Shown here one piece after another: positions 52,222-61,104 of a stretch of DNA of 64,000 nucleotides. The stretch comes from an uncultured Clostridia bacterium (GTDB lineage: Bacteria > Bacillota > Clostridia > TANB77 > CAG-508). The stretch spans positions 134,117 through 198,116 of the forward strand of contig CAKPKJ010000003.1 of the NCBI GenBank assembly GCA_934167445.1, in the 5' to 3' direction. A program made the translations under genes and the position numbers. The notes below the pieces were generated by a model. That model was not told the origin of the DNA, searched no databases, and saw only the letters and a list, made by a program, of their open reading frames with translations. Position 1 is the first letter of the stretch. Each line of letters begins with the position of its first letter.

Positions 52222-53070
52222 TAATTTCATAACTACAAATATATGGTCATAATCTCCATTAGCAACTACATTTTTTATTTGAGTCTCAACGTTTTCAGGT
52301 GCTACATAATATCCGAATTCATTATCATATGATAATTGTTTAAGAGGTTCTGTAATTTTATATACATCACATTTAGCTTTCATTTTTCCTTTAGACATAG
52401 TGTCACATACATTTGAAAATCTGCTTATTGTTGTTTCTATATCTTTAATATCTGCATCTTTTACTTTTAGATTTATATTTTTTCCATTTAAGTTAACATC
52501 TGTTGATTCTAATATAAAACATGCAAAATTCCAATTATTATCATTTTCTGCAATTCCTTCTTCTAATGTAAAATCTGAAAACCACGCAGTACCTTTTGCT
52601 TGACCTGCATTTCCTCCAAGTCTAAAGCCCAAATTAACAGAATCTCTGTTTTCACTATTAAAAATAAGTTCTATTTGTTGCCAGTCTGAGGTTCCTTGAA
52701 TTGCAACTGACCTTTCAGTTGTCCCTTCTATTGATATTTGTGCACCTATGCTTGACTGGACTTCTTCTGGTACTACATCTTTTGTTTTTACTTTACAAGT
52801 AACTTTATATGGCTGATTTTTTTCTACTTTAATTGTTTCATAAAACATTGCGTCATTATAATCATCTGATTTTATTCTGTAACTGCTGTTTTTACTATAT
52901 TTAACTTTATCATCTCTTTTAAATTCTGATGTATATAAATTTCCTTCACTTCTTATAAAATCATTAAAATTGTTACTTTGATAATATTTATATGTAAAAT
53001 ATAATAGCATACATAGTAAAAACAATGTTATTCCATATATAATTTTAGAACCTATGGATTTATTGTTCAT
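52204..53070 (-). CDS. N-terminal part of an interrupted membrane-anchored protein with a carbohydrate-binding-like domain
   Basis: The preferred start is the ATG at 53070 (MNNKSIGSKIIYG), with GGAG 11 bases upstream; a TTG at 53109 is also possible. One transmembrane helix (about 8-29) is followed by a beta-sandwich region (about 35-165: SEGNLYTSEFKRDDKVKYSK, NQPYKVTCKVKTKDV, DWQQIELIFNSENRD, VNLGFRLGGNAGQAKGTAWF). It resembles the CBM4/9-type jelly rolls. A further domain (about 170-283) ends VVANGDYDHIFVVMKL. The frame then hits CGG and stops soon after as RRRNT. The downstream frame supplies the missing HExxH peptidase part. Confidence 0.7.
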   Translation of the reverse strand: MNNKSIGSKIIYGITLFLLCMLLYFTYKYYQSNNFNDFIRSEGNLYTSEFKRDDKVKYSKNSSYRIKSDDYNDAMFYETIKVEKNQPYKVTCKVKTKDVVPEEVQSSIGAQISIEGTTERSVAIQGTSDWQQIELIFNSENRDSVNLGFRLGGNAGQAKGTAWFSDFTLEEGIAENDNNWNFACFILESTDVNLNGKNINLKVKDADIKDIETTISRFSNVCDTMSKGKMKAKCDVYKITEPLKQLSYDNEFGYYVAPENVETQIKNVVANGDYDHIFVVMKLRRRNT

Positions 53071-53155
53071 AATTCTAAATTCTCCAATCTTTTGTTTATT
53101 AAGGTTCAAAAAGCTATGGAATTATTGTCCACAGCTTTTGATGTACTTAAAAATA

Positions 53156-55258
53156 TTATAAATCTTTCATTGAAAGGTTAATTCTTCCTTGGTCATCTAT
53201 TTCAACTACTTTTACAGTAACTTTGTCTCCAACATGAAGAACATCTTCAACATTTTTAATTCTTTCTTTTGATATTTTAGATATGTGTAGTAATCCTTCT
53301 TTTCCTCCACGGCCTAAGTCTACAAAAGCTCCAAAATTCATTATTCTAACAACTTCTCCATAATAAATTTCTCCAACTTCTACATCTTTAGCTATACCTT
53401 CAACCATTTCTAATGCTTGTTCTGCTTTATCATTATCTGTTGAGTAAATAAATACTTGTCCATCTTCTTCTATATCAATTTTTACACCTGTTTCTTCAAT
53501 AATTTTATTTATCATTTTTCCACCAGGTCCTATTACATCTTTTATTTTATCAACATTTATTTTTGTTGTTACAATTCTTGGTGCATATTTAGAAACTTCT
53601 TTTCTTGGTTCAGCTAATACTGGAGCCATTATATCATCTAAAATATATTTTCTAGCTTTAGCTGTTTTTTCAAATGCTTCTTGAATTATTTCATATGTTA
53701 ATCCATCACATTTAATATCAACTTGAATAGCTGTAATTCCTTTTTCAGTTCCACCTACTTTAAAGTCCATATCTCCAAAGAAATCTTCTAATCCTTGGAT
53801 ATCTACTAGCATTACATAATCTTTATCATCTTCTGGATTTGTTATTAATCCTGTTGAAATACCAGCAACTGGTCTTTTGATTGGAACTCCTGCATCCATT
53901 AAACTTAATGTACTACCACAGATACTTGCTTGTGATGTTGAACCATTTGAAGATAAAACTTCTGATACAACTCTTATTGCATATGGAAATTCTTCCTTTG
54001 ATGGTAATACTGGAACTAATGCTTTTTCTGCTAATGCTCCATGTCCAATTTCTCTTCTTCCTGGTCCTCTTGATGGTCTTGCTTCACCTACTGAGTAACT
54101 TGGGAAATTATATTGATGCATATATCTTTTAGCTTCTTCTGTTGTATCAATTCCATCTAATGTTTGTTCTTCGCTCATCATTCCAAGTGTAGTTATTGAT
54201 AATACTTGAGTTTGTCCTCTTGTAAATAATGCACTACCATGTGTACGAGGTAATAAGCCTACTTCGCAAGAAAGTGGTCTAATTTCATCTAATGCTCTAC
54301 CATCAACTCTTTTATGTTCATTAAATATCATTTCTCTTACACATTTTTTCTCTAATTTGTAGATAGCTTCTCCGATATCTGATTTGTGTTCTTCAAATGC
54401 TTCTTCCCCAAATTTTTCTGTATATACTTCTTGAATTTTAGCTGTTAATTCGTCAACATTATTGTCTCTTGTTTCTTTGTCTTTTTCTTGAACTTTTTCT
54501 TTCATTTCATCTTTAAAGTTTTCTTCAATATATTCATATACATCGTGATCTACTTCAAATGATTTATATTCAAATTTTGGTTTTCCAATTTCTTTTTGAA
54601 TTCCGGAAATAAATTCACATATCTTTTTAATTTCAGTATGTGCGGCTTTTATAGCATCTAACATTACTTCATTTGATACTTCATTTGCACCAGCTTCAAT
54701 CATTGTTATTTTTTCTTCTGTTGCTGCAACTGTTAATGTTAAGTCACTTTTTTCTCTTTGTTCAACTGTTGGGTTTATAACAATTTGTCCATCAACTAAT
54801 CCAACATTTACTGCCGCTGTTGGTCCATTAAATGGTATATCTGATATTGCTAAAGCTGCTGCTGCACCTATCATAGCTGCTACTTCTGGTGAGTTATCTT
54901 GTTCAACACAAAGAACTGTGCCTACAACAACTACGTCATTTCTAAAGTCTTTTGGAAATAATGGACGTAATGGTCTATCAATTGCTCTTGATGTTAAAAT
55001 TGCTTTGTCTGTTGGTTTTCCTTCTCTTTTTAGAAATCCACCTGGTATTTTTCCTACAGCATATAATTTTTCTTCAAAATCTACTGATAATGGGAAAAAG
55101 TCTATTCCTTCTCTTGGTTCTTTAGATGCTGTTACATTTACTAATACACAAGTATCTCCATAACGTACTAATACACTTCCATTGGCAAGTCCTGCCATTT
55201 TTCCGGTTTCTATTACTAATTTTCTTCCGGCTAATTCTGTTTCATATGTTTTAAACAT
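53156..55258 (-). CDS. pnp: Polyribonucleotide nucleotidyltransferase
   Basis: The 700 aa have two RNase PH domains (about 1-230 and 310-545; second with GRRE-type segment SRGPGRREIGHGALAEKAL, and VSEVLSSNGSTSQASICGST, DIQGLEDFFGDMDFKVGGTE). A KH domain (KDVIGPGGKMINKIIEETGV, about 560) and an S1 domain (VGEIYYGEVVRIMNFGAFVD, about 630) follow. It is a 3'-5' phosphorolytic RNase of the degradosome. It is downstream of rpsO, as in most bacteria, with a 253-bp leader that contains a terminator-like hairpin and a TGCTATA/TATAGCA stem (55315-55335). Confidence 0.97.
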   Translation of the reverse strand: MFKTYETELAGRKLVIETGKMAGLANGSVLVRYGDTCVLVNVTASKEPREGIDFFPLSVDFEEKLYAVGKIPGGFLKREGKPTDKAILTSRAIDRPLRPLFPKDFRNDVVVVGTVLCVEQDNSPEVAAMIGAAAALAISDIPFNGPTAAVNVGLVDGQIVINPTVEQREKSDLTLTVAATEEKITMIEAGANEVSNEVMLDAIKAAHTEIKKICEFISGIQKEIGKPKFEYKSFEVDHDVYEYIEENFKDEMKEKVQEKDKETRDNNVDELTAKIQEVYTEKFGEEAFEEHKSDIGEAIYKLEKKCVREMIFNEHKRVDGRALDEIRPLSCEVGLLPRTHGSALFTRGQTQVLSITTLGMMSEEQTLDGIDTTEEAKRYMHQYNFPSYSVGEARPSRGPGRREIGHGALAEKALVPVLPSKEEFPYAIRVVSEVLSSNGSTSQASICGSTLSLMDAGVPIKRPVAGISTGLITNPEDDKDYVMLVDIQGLEDFFGDMDFKVGGTEKGITAIQVDIKCDGLTYEIIQEAFEKTAKARKYILDDIMAPVLAEPRKEVSKYAPRIVTTKINVDKIKDVIGPGGKMINKIIEETGVKIDIEEDGQVFIYSTDNDKAEQALEMVEGIAKDVEVGEIYYGEVVRIMNFGAFVDLGRGGKEGLLHISKISKERIKNVEDVLHVGDKVTVKVVEIDDQGRINLSMKDL

Positions 55259-55470
55259 TTAACTACTTCCTTTCTTTTTTGTGCCATATAAATTAGATTG
55301 TAACCTCTATATTATGCTATATAGGTTTTATAGCACAGTATACAAGCTACTTACCTAAATTCATTGGCACATCACTATAATTTTACACCTTTCAAATTAT
55401 TTTTGTACAAAGTTTTAAGAATTAAAACTTCTTATTTGGTTAGACTGAACAATAAAGTTTTTTCTTGAGA

Positions 55471-55501
55471 AAAGCCCGTGCTAAAAATAAGCATAGGCTT
55501 T
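55471..55501 (-). terminator. rpsO-pnp intergenic hairpin (terminator or attenuator)
   Basis: On the minus strand GAAAGCCTATGCT pairs with AGCACGGGCTTTTC over about 11 of 13 positions and is followed by a short TTTTCTC. It starts 11 bases after the rpsO stop. Confidence 0.6.
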
Positions 55502-55511
55502 CACAATTTTA

Positions 55512-55778
55512 CTATTTTCTTAGTCCTAATTTTTCAACGATTGCTCTATATCTATTAACATCTTTTTTAACTAAGTAGTTCAATAGATTTCTTCTTTTTC
55601 CAACCATTTTTAATAAACCACGTCTTGAATGGTTATCTTTTTTGTGAACTTTTAAGTGTTCTGTTAGTTCATTAATTCTTTCTGTTAAAAGAGCGATTTG
55701 AACTTCTGGAGAACCAGTATCTTTTTCATCTCTTTTATAAGTATTAATAATTTCTTGTTTCTTTTCGCTTGTTATCAT
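55512..55778 (-). CDS. rpsO: 30S ribosomal protein S15
   Basis: The 88 aa match S15 along their length: TYKRDEKDTGSPEVQIALLT, INELTEHLKVHKKDNHSRRG, and LLKMVGKRRNLLNYLVKKDV. It binds the 16S rRNA central domain and is autoregulated in many bacteria. An AGGAGGTG site lies upstream of the ATG. It has its own promoter at 55883-55911, so the leader is about 100 bases and could hold regulatory structure. Confidence 0.97.
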   Translation of the reverse strand: MITSEKKQEIINTYKRDEKDTGSPEVQIALLTERINELTEHLKVHKKDNHSRRGLLKMVGKRRNLLNYLVKKDVNRYRAIVEKLGLRK

Positions 55779-55882
55779 ATTGTTACACCTCCTAAAATTT
55801 ATTTTATTCCTTTAACTGGGCTTACAGTCAAGGTGTTCAACTATTAAGCTAAGTAAAAGGTATCGTTCTTACGACATTTATT

Positions 55883-55911
55883 ATTTTACTATATTTTTAC
55901 GCAAATTGCAA
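55883..55911 (-). promoter_or_regulatory. SigmaA-type promoter of rpsO-pnp
   Basis: TTGCAA (55911-55906), a 17-base spacer and TAAAAT (55888-55883) lie on the minus strand about 100 bases upstream of the rpsO start. Confidence 0.65.
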
Positions 55912-55933
55912 GATTTTTTCTGATTTTTTTGTT

Positions 55934-55993
55934 TTAATATTCCACATAGTCTATTTTCGGATTTAATAATTCTTTCTTTTCTTGTTTTTCTAT
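55934..55993 (-). pseudogene. Possible N-terminal remnant of a Rpn/PD-(D/E)XK recombination-promoting nuclease
   Basis: The 19-codon frame reads (ATA)EKQEKKELLNPKIDYVEY-stop. LLNPKIDYV is the typical opening of Rpn-family nucleases (LLNPKxDxVFKxIF). An AAGGAG site lies upstream, but the start codon would be ATA and the frame ends at once. It may be a decayed mobile-gene fragment; the match is short and could be chance. Confidence 0.3.
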
Positions 55994-56129
55994 TTTGTAT
56001 CACTTCTCCTTTTTTGTTTTTTTCTTATCATTGAATTTGTGGCAGAACTGCCTTGACTTTTTAATTTAAATGAGTTTGAAAAAAGTATGTGCCCATAGTA
56101 CCATATTAAAATTTATTTCCAAAATAACA

Positions 56130-56160
56130 TAGGACACAGCTTTTTATTACTGTGTCCTAT
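56130..56160 (-). terminator. Hairpin terminator of the 55-aa ORF
   Basis: A perfect 11-bp stem ATAGGACACAG / CTGTGTCCTAT with a 9-base AT-rich loop starts about 27 bases after the stop codon. It is followed on the minus strand by a weak TTATTTT. Its GC content is higher than that of the surroundings. Confidence 0.6.
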
Positions 56161-56186
56161 GCTTGAAACGTTACTCTTTGTCTTTG

Positions 56187-56354
56187 TTACTTATCAACAC
56201 CGCAGATAATGTTAAAAGCAAGGGCGATAGCTGTAATTACCACCAACACTCCATAATACATACTTGACGTTGATATAGCACAGGACATCCACTGGCCTAA
56301 TGCTATGCCTAACACACTGATGGTATAAAAATGAATTCCATAAGACCGTTTCAT
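56187..56354 (-). CDS. Small two-helix membrane protein, 55 aa, foreign codon use
   Basis: The frame reads MKRSYGIHFYTISVLGIALG followed by QWMSCAISTSSMYYGVLVVI and TAIALAFNIICGVDK. It forms two hydrophobic helices around a short polar turn. A perfect AGGAGG site lies 8 bases upstream, a TTGAAT-18-TATAAT promoter (56439-56468) precedes it and a strong hairpin follows, so it looks like a complete small transcription unit. Codons such as GGC, CAG, ACC, TCC, GCC, TGC and CGG are unlike its neighbours, which suggests recent transfer. It is not recognised; small toxins or phage and plasmid membrane proteins look similar. Confidence 0.6.
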   Translation of the reverse strand: MKRSYGIHFYTISVLGIALGQWMSCAISTSSMYYGVLVVITAIALAFNIICGVDK

Positions 56355-56438
56355 AACCAAATCCTCCTAATTAGTGTTGTATTTTTCCTTCTGTAAAAGC
56401 GAGGAAATGAAATAAAGTAGCGCTTGCTAACTAATTAT

Positions 56439-56468
56439 ATTATACAACAAATTTACATATAAATTCAA
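56439..56468 (-). promoter_or_regulatory. Promoter of the 55-aa ORF
   Basis: TTGAAT (56468-56463), an 18-base spacer and TATAAT (56444-56439) lie on the minus strand, about 85 bases upstream of the ORF. Confidence 0.6.
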
Positions 56469-56549
56469 GTCTTTTCTTTAAGTTTTCTTCAAATCGTAGT
56501 TCTTCTTTAATTATTTTTGCTTCAAGCACCATCCTTTCTTTTTAGGATA

Positions 56550-56589
56550 TTGGATGATGTTTTTGGGGCAAAGAAAAAAAATCATCCAA
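56550..56589. repeat. Degenerate REP-like hairpin (unit F)
   Basis: The arms TTGGATGAT / ATCATCCAA pair exactly, then after one mismatch TTTTT pairs with AAAAA, around a GGGGCAAAG loop. It resembles units A-E but the core has diverged. It lies just downstream of the first tRNA-Leu. Confidence 0.55.
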
Positions 56590-56638
56590 CTACTTGAATG
56601 ATTTTTAGTCTATCTGTTAGTTCGAACAGATACGTCAT

Positions 56639-56722
56639 TGGTGCGGATGAAGGGACTCGAACCCCCACGCCGTTGGCACTGGTTCCTAAGACCAGCGCGT
56701 CTACCAGTTCCGCCACATCCGC
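56639..56722 (-). tRNA. tRNA-Leu (anticodon UAG)
   Basis: The 84-base class II tRNA includes an encoded CCA. The acceptor GCGGATG pairs with CATCCGC, the anticodon stem CTGGT/ACCAG holds the loop CTTAGGA with anticodon TAG (reads CUN), and the variable arm TGCCAACGGCGT and TTCGAGTCC are present. Confidence 0.95.
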
Positions 56723-56776
56723 ATATTCAAATTACGTTATTTATATTACCACAACTAGGTGGTAATTGTCAATAGT

Positions 56777-56971
56777 TTATCTGTAATTAAAATATAAAAT
56801 TAGTCCACCTATCATTAATATCAAAAAACCTAGTATTTTTAATCCACTTGAAGCTTCATTTTGGTCTCCAAATCCAAAGAAGTTTTTTGTTATTATTCTA
56901 GCATCATATATTAGTATCACTCCTGCTAGCATCATAAAAGCTGCTAGTAAGCTAATTATTATTTTAAGCAT
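56777..56971 (-). CDS. Small two-helix membrane protein of unknown function
   Basis: The preferred start is the ATG at 56971 (MLKIIISLLAAFMMLAGVIL), with AAGGA 10 bases upstream; a longer frame to 57031 lacks a ribosome site. The 64 aa form two transmembrane helices (about 1-22 and 44-62). Between them is the segment ARIITKNFFGFGDQNEASSG, where NFFGFGDQNEAS is a pattern found in small clostridial membrane proteins of unknown role. It lies between the two tRNA-Leu genes. Confidence 0.65.
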   Translation of the reverse strand: MLKIIISLLAAFMMLAGVILIYDARIITKNFFGFGDQNEASSGLKILGFLILMIGGLILYFNYR

Positions 56972-57063
56972 TTTATCAACATCCTTTTCTTTATCTTGTA
57001 TCAATATACTATCTTTTTCTGCAAAAGTCAATATAACTTAATTATCAAATTAGATGGGCGTGT

Positions 57064-57147
57064 TGGTGCAGATGAAGGGACTCGAACCCCCATACCATTG
57101 GCACTGGTTCCTAAGACCAGCGCGTCTACCACCTTCGCCACATCCGC
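57064..57147 (-). tRNA. tRNA-Leu (anticodon UAG), second copy
   Basis: 84 bases with encoded CCA and the same anticodon loop CTTAGGA as the copy at 56639. It differs in the acceptor (one G-U pair, CATCTGC), the D-stem (GCGAAGGTGG) and the variable arm. It appears to be a diverged duplicate. Confidence 0.93.
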
Positions 57148-57171
57148 ATTTAAATTAAACTATACTCTTTT

Positions 57172-59217
57172 TTATATTTCAATTCTATCTCTAAATTTAT
57201 CTTGTATTAAAGCTCTTAATGGTTTATTTTCTTCTTTTTCTAATTTAGGATCTTTTTCTAATATTTTTATTGCTACTGTTTGTACCATTTTTAGCATATC
57301 TATATCTTCAAATAAATTTGCAATTTTAAATTCTGGCAATCCATGTTGCATTGTTCCAAAGAAATCTCCTGAACCTCTTAGTTCTAAGTCTTTTTCTGAT
57401 ATTATAAATCCGTCATTTGTTTCACACATTACCTTCATTCTTTTCTTTACGTTTTCACTTTTGCCTTCATATTTTAAAATGCAATATGATTTATATTCTC
57501 CTCTTCCTACTCTTCCACGTAATTGGTGTAATTGTGCTAATCCAAATCTTTCTGCATTTTCAACTACCATTATATTACTGTTTGGCACGTCTACCCCAAC
57601 TTCTATTACTGTTGTAGATATTAGTATGTCGATTTTTCCGTCTTTAAATCTTTCCATTATTTCGTCTTTTTCTCTTGGTTTCATTTTTCCGTGTAAAAAT
57701 TCAACATTATATTGTGGAAATATTTCTTTACTGTATGTTTCATATAATTTTTCTACTGACTTTAAGTCCATTTCTTCATTTTCTTCTACTAATGGACACA
57801 CTATGTATGCTTGTCTTCCTTCTTTTAATTGTTTTTCTATAAATGCGTTTACTCTGTCTGTCATATTTTTATTTACAGCAAATGTTTCTATTTTTTTCCT
57901 ATTAGGTGGCAATTCGTCTATTATTGAAATGTCTAAGTCTCCATACAATATTAAGGCTAATGTTCTTGGTATTGGAGTTGCTGTCATTACTAATACATCT
58001 GGATTTTCTCCTTTTTCTGCAATTTTAGTTCTTTGTTTTACTCCAAACCTGTGTTGTTCGTCTGTTACAACTAAACCAAGGTTTTTGAATTTTACATTGT
58101 CTTCTATTATTGCATGTGTTCCTATTAATATATCTATATCGCCATTTTCTAGTCTTTCTAATATTCTTTCTTTTTGCTTTTTAGTTATTCCAGATATTAA
58201 TAATTCACATCTAATTCCTAGTTTTTCTAGCATATTTTTAAAGTTTTCTAAGTGCTGTGTTGCAAGTATTGCAGTTGGTGCCATTATTGCCGCTTGGTAT
58301 CCTGATTTTACTGCTTTATATGCAGCACACATAGCTACAACTGTTTTTCCTGAACCTACATCGCCTTGTAACAGTCTATTCATATTTTTGCTAGATTCCA
58401 TATCTCTGTCTATTTCTTCTAATACTCTTAGCTGTGCTTTTGTTAATTTGAATGGTAATGAGTTTATTACATCTGACATCTTAGCTTGCTTACTAAATTC
58501 AATTCCTTTTTTGTCTGTCATATAGTTATTTTTTAATTCTAATAAAGCTAATTGAACTGATAATAATTCTTCAAATACTAGCCTATTTCTTGCAATGTTA
58601 AAATCTTTGAATTCATTTGGAAAATGTATTTGTTTTGTTGCATCATTTATGTTTTCTAATTTATATTCTTTTAGTAAGTAATCTGGCAATGTTTCTGGTA
58701 GTTTTCCATATACTTCAGCAATTCCCGCTTCCATTATTTTTCTTATATTGTTTTGAGATAAGCTAAAAGTTAATGGATATATTGGAATAATTCTTCCTGT
58801 ATTTTTGTTTTGTTCTTCTACATCAAATGTTGGAGAATTAAATGTTATTTTACCACTTCTTTTGCTTACTTTTCCAAATATTTTATATTTTTCACCAATG
58901 TTAAATTTATCTTTTAAATATGGTTGATTAAACCACGTTATTGTAGCAGAAGCTGTTTCATCTCTTACAATTAGTCTTTGCATTGTTTTTCCTCTTAATC
59001 GTACATTTGATACTCTGCTGCAAGCAATAACTTCAACTAAAGCTTCTTCTCCTTCTTCACATTCATATAAAAATTTAGGTTTGCTTCTATCTTCATATGT
59101 TCTAGGATAATATGTTATTAAATCTTTTAATGTAAATATTCCTAATTTATTTAAAAGTAAAACTTTTTTTGGCCCTACTCCTTTTATATATTTTACATCT
59201 TTTTGTAAATCTATCAT
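57172..59217 (-). CDS. recG: ATP-dependent DNA helicase RecG
   Basis: The start at 59217 (MIDLQKDVKYIKGVGPKKVL) has GGAG 5 bases upstream; a TTG 4 codons earlier overlaps that site. The 681 aa have a wedge/OB domain (about 1-230, YPRTYEDRSKPKFL), a helicase core with MNRLLQGDVGSGKTVVAMCA (Walker A, about 280), VVTDEQHRFGVKQRTKIAEK (DEQH, about 385) and VMTATPIPRTLALILYGD. Motif VI is LAQLHQLRGRVGRG (about 590). It remodels stalled replication forks and Holliday junctions. It stands 17 bp downstream of the second tRNA in window coordinates, that is, the tRNA follows it in transcription order. Confidence 0.97.
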   Translation of the reverse strand: MIDLQKDVKYIKGVGPKKVLLLNKLGIFTLKDLITYYPRTYEDRSKPKFLYECEEGEEALVEVIACSRVSNVRLRGKTMQRLIVRDETASATITWFNQPYLKDKFNIGEKYKIFGKVSKRSGKITFNSPTFDVEEQNKNTGRIIPIYPLTFSLSQNNIRKIMEAGIAEVYGKLPETLPDYLLKEYKLENINDATKQIHFPNEFKDFNIARNRLVFEELLSVQLALLELKNNYMTDKKGIEFSKQAKMSDVINSLPFKLTKAQLRVLEEIDRDMESSKNMNRLLQGDVGSGKTVVAMCAAYKAVKSGYQAAIMAPTAILATQHLENFKNMLEKLGIRCELLISGITKKQKERILERLENGDIDILIGTHAIIEDNVKFKNLGLVVTDEQHRFGVKQRTKIAEKGENPDVLVMTATPIPRTLALILYGDLDISIIDELPPNRKKIETFAVNKNMTDRVNAFIEKQLKEGRQAYIVCPLVEENEEMDLKSVEKLYETYSKEIFPQYNVEFLHGKMKPREKDEIMERFKDGKIDILISTTVIEVGVDVPNSNIMVVENAERFGLAQLHQLRGRVGRGEYKSYCILKYEGKSENVKKRMKVMCETNDGFIISEKDLELRGSGDFFGTMQHGLPEFKIANLFEDIDMLKMVQTVAIKILEKDPKLEKEENKPLRALIQDKFRDRIEI

Positions 59218-59303
59218 AACTTTCTCCAATAATTATACTTTCGTTTTTTCTTTTTATATTTAAGCTCACTTATTTAGCAATTGTATTTAGAGTTTTTAGC
59301 ATT

Positions 59304-60011
59304 CTATTTTATTTTTTGTAACTTAAAATCCACGCCATCTGCACTTACTAATTTAAAATTAATTCCAAAGTGTTCTCCTTCAACCGCTTCTTGTATTGAA
59401 TTTGAATGCAAATGTCCATAATAACATCTGTGTATATTATATTTTAATAAAATTCTTAACATATCATTTAGCTCATTTTTCTCTACATTTCCTTTGTTTA
59501 TAGGTGGATAATGTGTAAATGCTATAATTTCTTTATCTTTTCCATATTGTTCGATTCCTTTTTGTATAGAAAGTTCTAACCTCATTGCTTCTCTTTCAAA
59601 TAATCTTTTGTCTTCACTATCCTCACTTTGGCTCCATCCACGTGTTCCTACTATTATGCAATTTTCAAATTCATATGCATTATTATATATAAAATCTATA
59701 TTTTCAAAACCATTCTCTTTTATAAATTCTCTCATTTTAGTAACCGTAGTCCACCAATAGTCATGGTTTCCTTTTAACAATAATTTTTTTCCTGGCAAAT
59801 TATTTATATATCTAAAATCTTCGTCAGAATCTTTTAAATACATTGCCCATGAGAAATCTCCTGGCAATACAACTAAATCTTCATTTTTTACTTTGCTTTT
59901 CCAGTCTTTTGCAATTTTATTTTCATGGTTATTCCAATTATCACCAAATATGTTCATTGGTTTGTTTTCTTTAAAAGATAAATGTAAATCTCCTATTGTG
60001 TATATTGCCAC
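59304..60011 (-). CDS. Metallophosphoesterase
   Basis: The start is probably GTG at 60011 (VAIYTIGDLHLSFKENKPMN), with AAGGAG 8 bases upstream; the ATG at 60029 has no site. The 235 aa carry the calcineurin-like metal-site motifs GDLHLSF, LPGDFSWAMYL, LLKGNHDYWW (about 80), FTHYPPINKG and CYYGHLHSNS. They fit the YkuE/phosphoesterase type acting on small phosphodiesters or nucleotides. The substrate is unknown. It lies between tsaD and recG. Confidence 0.93.
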   Translation of the reverse strand: MAIYTIGDLHLSFKENKPMNIFGDNWNNHENKIAKDWKSKVKNEDLVVLPGDFSWAMYLKDSDEDFRYINNLPGKKLLLKGNHDYWWTTVTKMREFIKENGFENIDFIYNNAYEFENCIIVGTRGWSQSEDSEDKRLFEREAMRLELSIQKGIEQYGKDKEIIAFTHYPPINKGNVEKNELNDMLRILLKYNIHRCYYGHLHSNSIQEAVEGEHFGINFKLVSADGVDFKLQKIK

Positions 60012-60111
60012 TCTTATTTCTCCTTCCATTGTTTTTGTAATAATTATTTTTACCGTAATTTTTGCTTATGCGGTTTTAATATTCATATTTTTATTATGAT
60101 TTTATATTTTG

Positions 60112-61104
60112 TTACAATTTCAAATTTGGTATTGCATTTAAATCTAATGTATCCCTTTTTCCAGCTATAAAATTATAGTATCCTGCAGATGCTATCATTG
60201 CAGCATTATCTGTACATAGTTTTAAATCTGGCATATATACTTTTATTCCATCTTTTTCTAATTCTTTAAAGGCATTTCTTATATATGAATTTGCTGAAAC
60301 TCCTCCTGCTAATGCAATTGTTTTTAACCCTGTTTTCTTTATTGCTTTTTCTACATTATGTAATAATGTTTCTGTTACATTTTTTTCAAAGCTAGCACAT
60401 AAATCAGCTTTATTTATATCTGGTTGCTTATGATGTAAATTTATTACTGCTGTTTTTATTCCACTAAAACTAAAATCTAATGTTTCTGTATCAAAATGTG
60501 TTTTTGGTAATTCTATATTAGGTTGTCCTTGTTGTGCTAATTTGTCTACTTTAGGTCCTCCTGGATATCCTAGCCCAACTACTCTTGCTACTTTATCAAA
60601 TGCTTCTCCTATGGCATCATCTCTAGTTTTTCCAAGAACTTCAAATCCTGTATAATTTTTTACTGATATTATTTGTGTATTCCCACCTGACATCATTACA
60701 CATAAAAATGGTGGTTCTAATTCTTTATATGTTATGTAATTAGCTGCTATATGTCCTGTTATGTGGTTTACTCCTACTAATGGAATATTATTTGCAAATG
60801 CTAATGATTTTGCATATGAAAGACCAACTAATAAAGCTCCAACTAACCCTGGTCCATAAGTTGGTGTTATTGCATCTATTTGTGATAGTTGAATATTAGC
60901 ATCTTTTAGTGCCTTTTTAGTAACTCTTGAGATAGCCTCAATATGGTTTCTTGATGCTATTTCTGGTACAACTCCTCCATATTTTTCGTGTATTGGAATT
61001 TGTGTATCTATTACATTTGATAAAATTTCTCTTCCGTTTTTTACTACTGATACTGATGTTTCATCACAACTTGATTCTACCCCTAATGTTAATATGTCTT
61101 TCAT
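60112..61104 (-). CDS. tsaD: tRNA N6-threonylcarbamoyladenosine transferase
   Basis: The start at 61104 (MKDILTLGVESSCDETSVSV) has GGAG 10 bases upstream. The 330 aa follow the Kae1/TsaD pattern: GGVVPEIASRNHIEAISRVT, the metal-binding VGVNHITGHIAANY (about 107-120), LCVMMSGGNTQI, YPGGPKVDKLAQQGQPN and LALAGGVSANSYIRNAFKEL. It completes t6A-37 synthesis on tRNA with TsaB and TsaE, which are not in the window. Confidence 0.97.
   Translation of the reverse strand: MKDILTLGVESSCDETSVSVVKNGREILSNVIDTQIPIHEKYGGVVPEIASRNHIEAISRVTKKALKDANIQLSQIDAITPTYGPGLVGALLVGLSYAKSLAFANNIPLVGVNHITGHIAANYITYKELEPPFLCVMMSGGNTQIISVKNYTGFEVLGKTRDDAIGEAFDKVARVVGLGYPGGPKVDKLAQQGQPNIELPKTHFDTETLDFSFSGIKTAVINLHHKQPDINKADLCASFEKNVTETLLHNVEKAIKKTGLKTIALAGGVSANSYIRNAFKELEKDGIKVYMPDLKLCTDNAAMIASAGYYNFIAGKRDTLDLNAIPNLKL

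Noticed and set aside
56996..58525. 509-codon plus-strand open frame opposite recG
   Set aside because: It overlaps the well-supported recG gene and a tRNA, and its product is a Ser/Phe/Ile-rich shadow without domains.
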